Assembly: GCA_964504385.1 (NCBI GenBank)
Contig: CAZDEF010000096.1
Coordinates: 1-7,556, forward strand
Direction: 5' to 3'
DNA length: 7,556 nucleotides
From: Limiplasma sp964504385
GTDB lineage: Bacteria; Bacillota; Clostridia; Christensenellales; Aristaeellaceae
Below the pieces are notes generated by a model, which searched no databases, had not been told where the DNA came from, and saw nothing but the letters and a program-made list of their open reading frames with translations. Both the position numbers and the translations under genes were made by a program. The first letter of the stretch is position 1. Each line of letters starts with the position of its first letter. Shown here one piece after another: positions 6,386 through 7,556 of the stretch.

Positions 6386-7384
6386 TCAGGGTTCGATGGG
6401 ATGTTCCTTGGCAAAGTTCACCAGCTCGTCCACGGTGGTGAAGGCGATGCCGGTCACAGTATCGGCGCAGCCGTAATAGATGGCGATGCGACCGGTGTCC
6501 GCGTCGGTGAGCGTGGCGCAGGGGAACACCACATTGGGCACATCGCCCACGCATTCGTACAGCTCCCACGGAGCCATGATGTAATCGCCGCCGCGGTACT
6601 TCACCTTCCACGGCTCGTCAATGTCCAGCAGGGCCACGCCCATGCGGTATACAAAGCCGTTGCAGGTGGTGAGCACGCCGTGGTAGATGAGCAGCCAGCC
6701 CTCGTCGGTTTCGATGGGGGTGGGTCCGGGGCCGATCTTGGTGGACTGCCACGCGGAGGCATTGCCCTTGACGGTACCCATCATATAGCGGTGGCGGCCC
6801 CAGAATTCCAGATCCGGAGACTGGCTGACATAGATATCGCCAAAGGGGGTATGGCCGTTATCGGAGGGGCGGCTCATCATCATATACATGCCGCCGATCT
6901 TGCGGGGGAACAGCACGCCGTTGCGGTTGAAGGGCAGGTAGGCGTTTTCCAGCTGGTGGAAGGTTTGGAAGTCCTTCGTCCAGCCCACGCCGATGGTGGG
7001 GCCATGGTAGCCATTGCACCATGTGATATAGTAGCGATCCTCGATGGGGGTGATGCGCGCGTCGTAGCGGTATTCCTTTTTGAGGATCTCGGGGTCGCAG
7101 TCATTCTCGAACACCAGCGGTTCATCGCTGATGTCCCAGTCCAGCGCATTGCGGGAGCGTCCGGCGAACAGATCCATGGAGATGGAGCGGCTATCGCAGC
7201 GGAACACGCCGGCGTAGCCATCCTCAAAGGGGACGACGGCGCTGTTGAACACGCTATTGGAGCGTTTATTGCCAAAGCGGTTGATGATGGGGTTTTTGCT
7301 GTAACGCCACACGGGTTCGCTGCAGCCTTCGGGTTTGTTTTCCCACGGCATATTGGGCAGGGCTTTGCCGATGATTTTAGCCAT
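6386..7384 (-). CDS. GH130 beta-mannoside phosphorylase
   Basis: A 332-residue predicted five-bladed beta-propeller enzyme of glycoside hydrolase family 130. The family mostly phosphorolyses beta-1,4-mannosyl linkages to give mannose 1-phosphate. The likely catalytic acid is Asp108 in RYDARITPIEDRYYITW, equivalent to the family DPR motif. Candidate phosphate-binding residues are Arg154-Asn155 (NRNGVLFPRK), Lys216 (STKIGPGPTPI) and His235 (LLIYHG). Their presence favours a phosphorylase over the hydrolase branch that lacks them. The length and motifs fit the GH130_2-like group, which includes enzymes acting on Man-beta-1,4-GlcNAc and on mannooligosaccharides; the exact acceptor is not determined. 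There is no signal peptide. The start MAKIIG has GGAGG (7394-7398) 9 nt upstream. It has its own promoter and precedes the GH20 gene, suggesting joint use of imported GlcNAc/mannose-containing oligosaccharides. Confidence 0.9.
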   Translation of the reverse strand: MAKIIGKALPNMPWENKPEGCSEPVWRYSKNPIINRFGNKRSNSVFNSAVVPFEDGYAGVFRCDSRSISMDLFAGRSRNALDWDISDEPLVFENDCDPEILKKEYRYDARITPIEDRYYITWCNGYHGPTIGVGWTKDFQTFHQLENAYLPFNRNGVLFPRKIGGMYMMMSRPSDNGHTPFGDIYVSQSPDLEFWGRHRYMMGTVKGNASAWQSTKIGPGPTPIETDEGWLLIYHGVLTTCNGFVYRMGVALLDIDEPWKVKYRGGDYIMAPWELYECVGDVPNVVFPCATLTDADTGRIAIYYGCADTVTGIAFTTVDELVNFAKEHPIEP

Positions 7385-7442
7385 ATTTGTTTTCCTCCGA
7401 TTTCTGAGTGCGGCACTGCGCGCGATTCTTTCTTTAAGGATA

Positions 7443-7471
7443 ATGATAGTGAAATAGGGGCGGGGTGTCAA
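7443..7471 (-). promoter_or_regulatory. Sigma-A-type promoter of the GH130 gene
   Basis: On the minus strand a perfect -35 box TTGACA (7466-7471) is followed after 17 bp by TATCAT (7443-7448), five of six matches to the -10 consensus. Transcription would start near 7436, giving a leader of about 50 nt before the ATG. No clear operator palindrome overlaps it. Confidence 0.75.
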
Positions 7472-7516
7472 CAGGAAAAGTGGGGGATTGTTTTGCGGGG
7501 GCTGTACGGGTGTCAA
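7463..7516 (-). repeat. Direct repeat TTGACACCC upstream of GH130
   Basis: The 9-mer TTGACACCC occurs on the minus strand at 7463-7471 (containing the -35 box) and again at 7508-7516, 45 bp upstream. A third related TTGACT lies at 7546-7551. The upstream copy has no good -10 box at the right distance. It may be a degenerate tandem promoter or an activator site, or chance. I see no gene in 7385-7556. Confidence 0.35.
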
Positions 7517-7556
7517 ACATCGGTAACATAAAGAGCCAAGCAGGAAGTCAAGGGAA

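Noticed and set aside
6401..7531. A 376-codon plus-strand open frame opposite GH130
   Set aside because: Biased composition and no domain signal; GH130 motifs on the minus strand are unambiguous.

Overview
The window looks like a chromosomal segment from a high-GC, spore-forming member of the Clostridia, probably a gut anaerobe of the Oscillospirales/Christensenellales kind. This is inferred from a SipL-type spore coat morphogenesis gene (a lineage marker of Clostridia), strong AGGAGG-like ribosome binding sites, GC-rich codon use and intracellular glycan-degrading enzymes. No species can be named from the sequence alone. There are no RNA genes, CRISPR arrays or mobile elements that I can support.

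Layout. (1) Positions 1-107 are gene-free and carry two hairpins, read as terminators. (2) Positions 108-2398, minus strand: an orphan MacB/LolD-type ABC ATPase followed 50 bp later by a sipL homologue (three SPOCS/DUF3794-like units plus a C-terminal LysM). A candidate mother-cell sigma factor promoter lies between them. (3) Positions 2445-4156, plus strand: a strong extended -10 promoter with a very short leader drives a small HepI/Gx-family membrane protein and, 27 bp later, a cytoplasmic SGNH/GDSL hydrolase of the XynE-like type. (4) Positions 4157-4324: a convergent junction with a bidirectional nested-hairpin terminator. Its stem arms are identical to those of a hairpin at 52-82. (5) Positions 4325-7384, minus strand: a GH130 beta-mannoside phosphorylase followed by a GH20 beta-N-acetylhexosaminidase. 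They are separated by 234 bp holding hairpins, a weak promoter and a possible operator. The GH130 gene has its own good sigma-A-type promoter at 7443-7471.

How the genes work together. The GH20 and GH130 enzymes lack visible signal peptides. Together they fit intracellular dismantling of imported oligosaccharides containing GlcNAc and beta-mannosyl units, for example N-glycan core fragments or mannosides. This would yield GlcNAc and mannose 1-phosphate. The SGNH hydrolase could remove acyl or acetyl decorations, but it is on the opposite strand and its link to the glycan genes is only by proximity. The ATPase-sipL pair appears to be a separate unit. I see no clearly new defence or mobile system. 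The more unusual points are the shared hairpin arms, the promoter/operator arrangements and the variant GH20 active-site motif.
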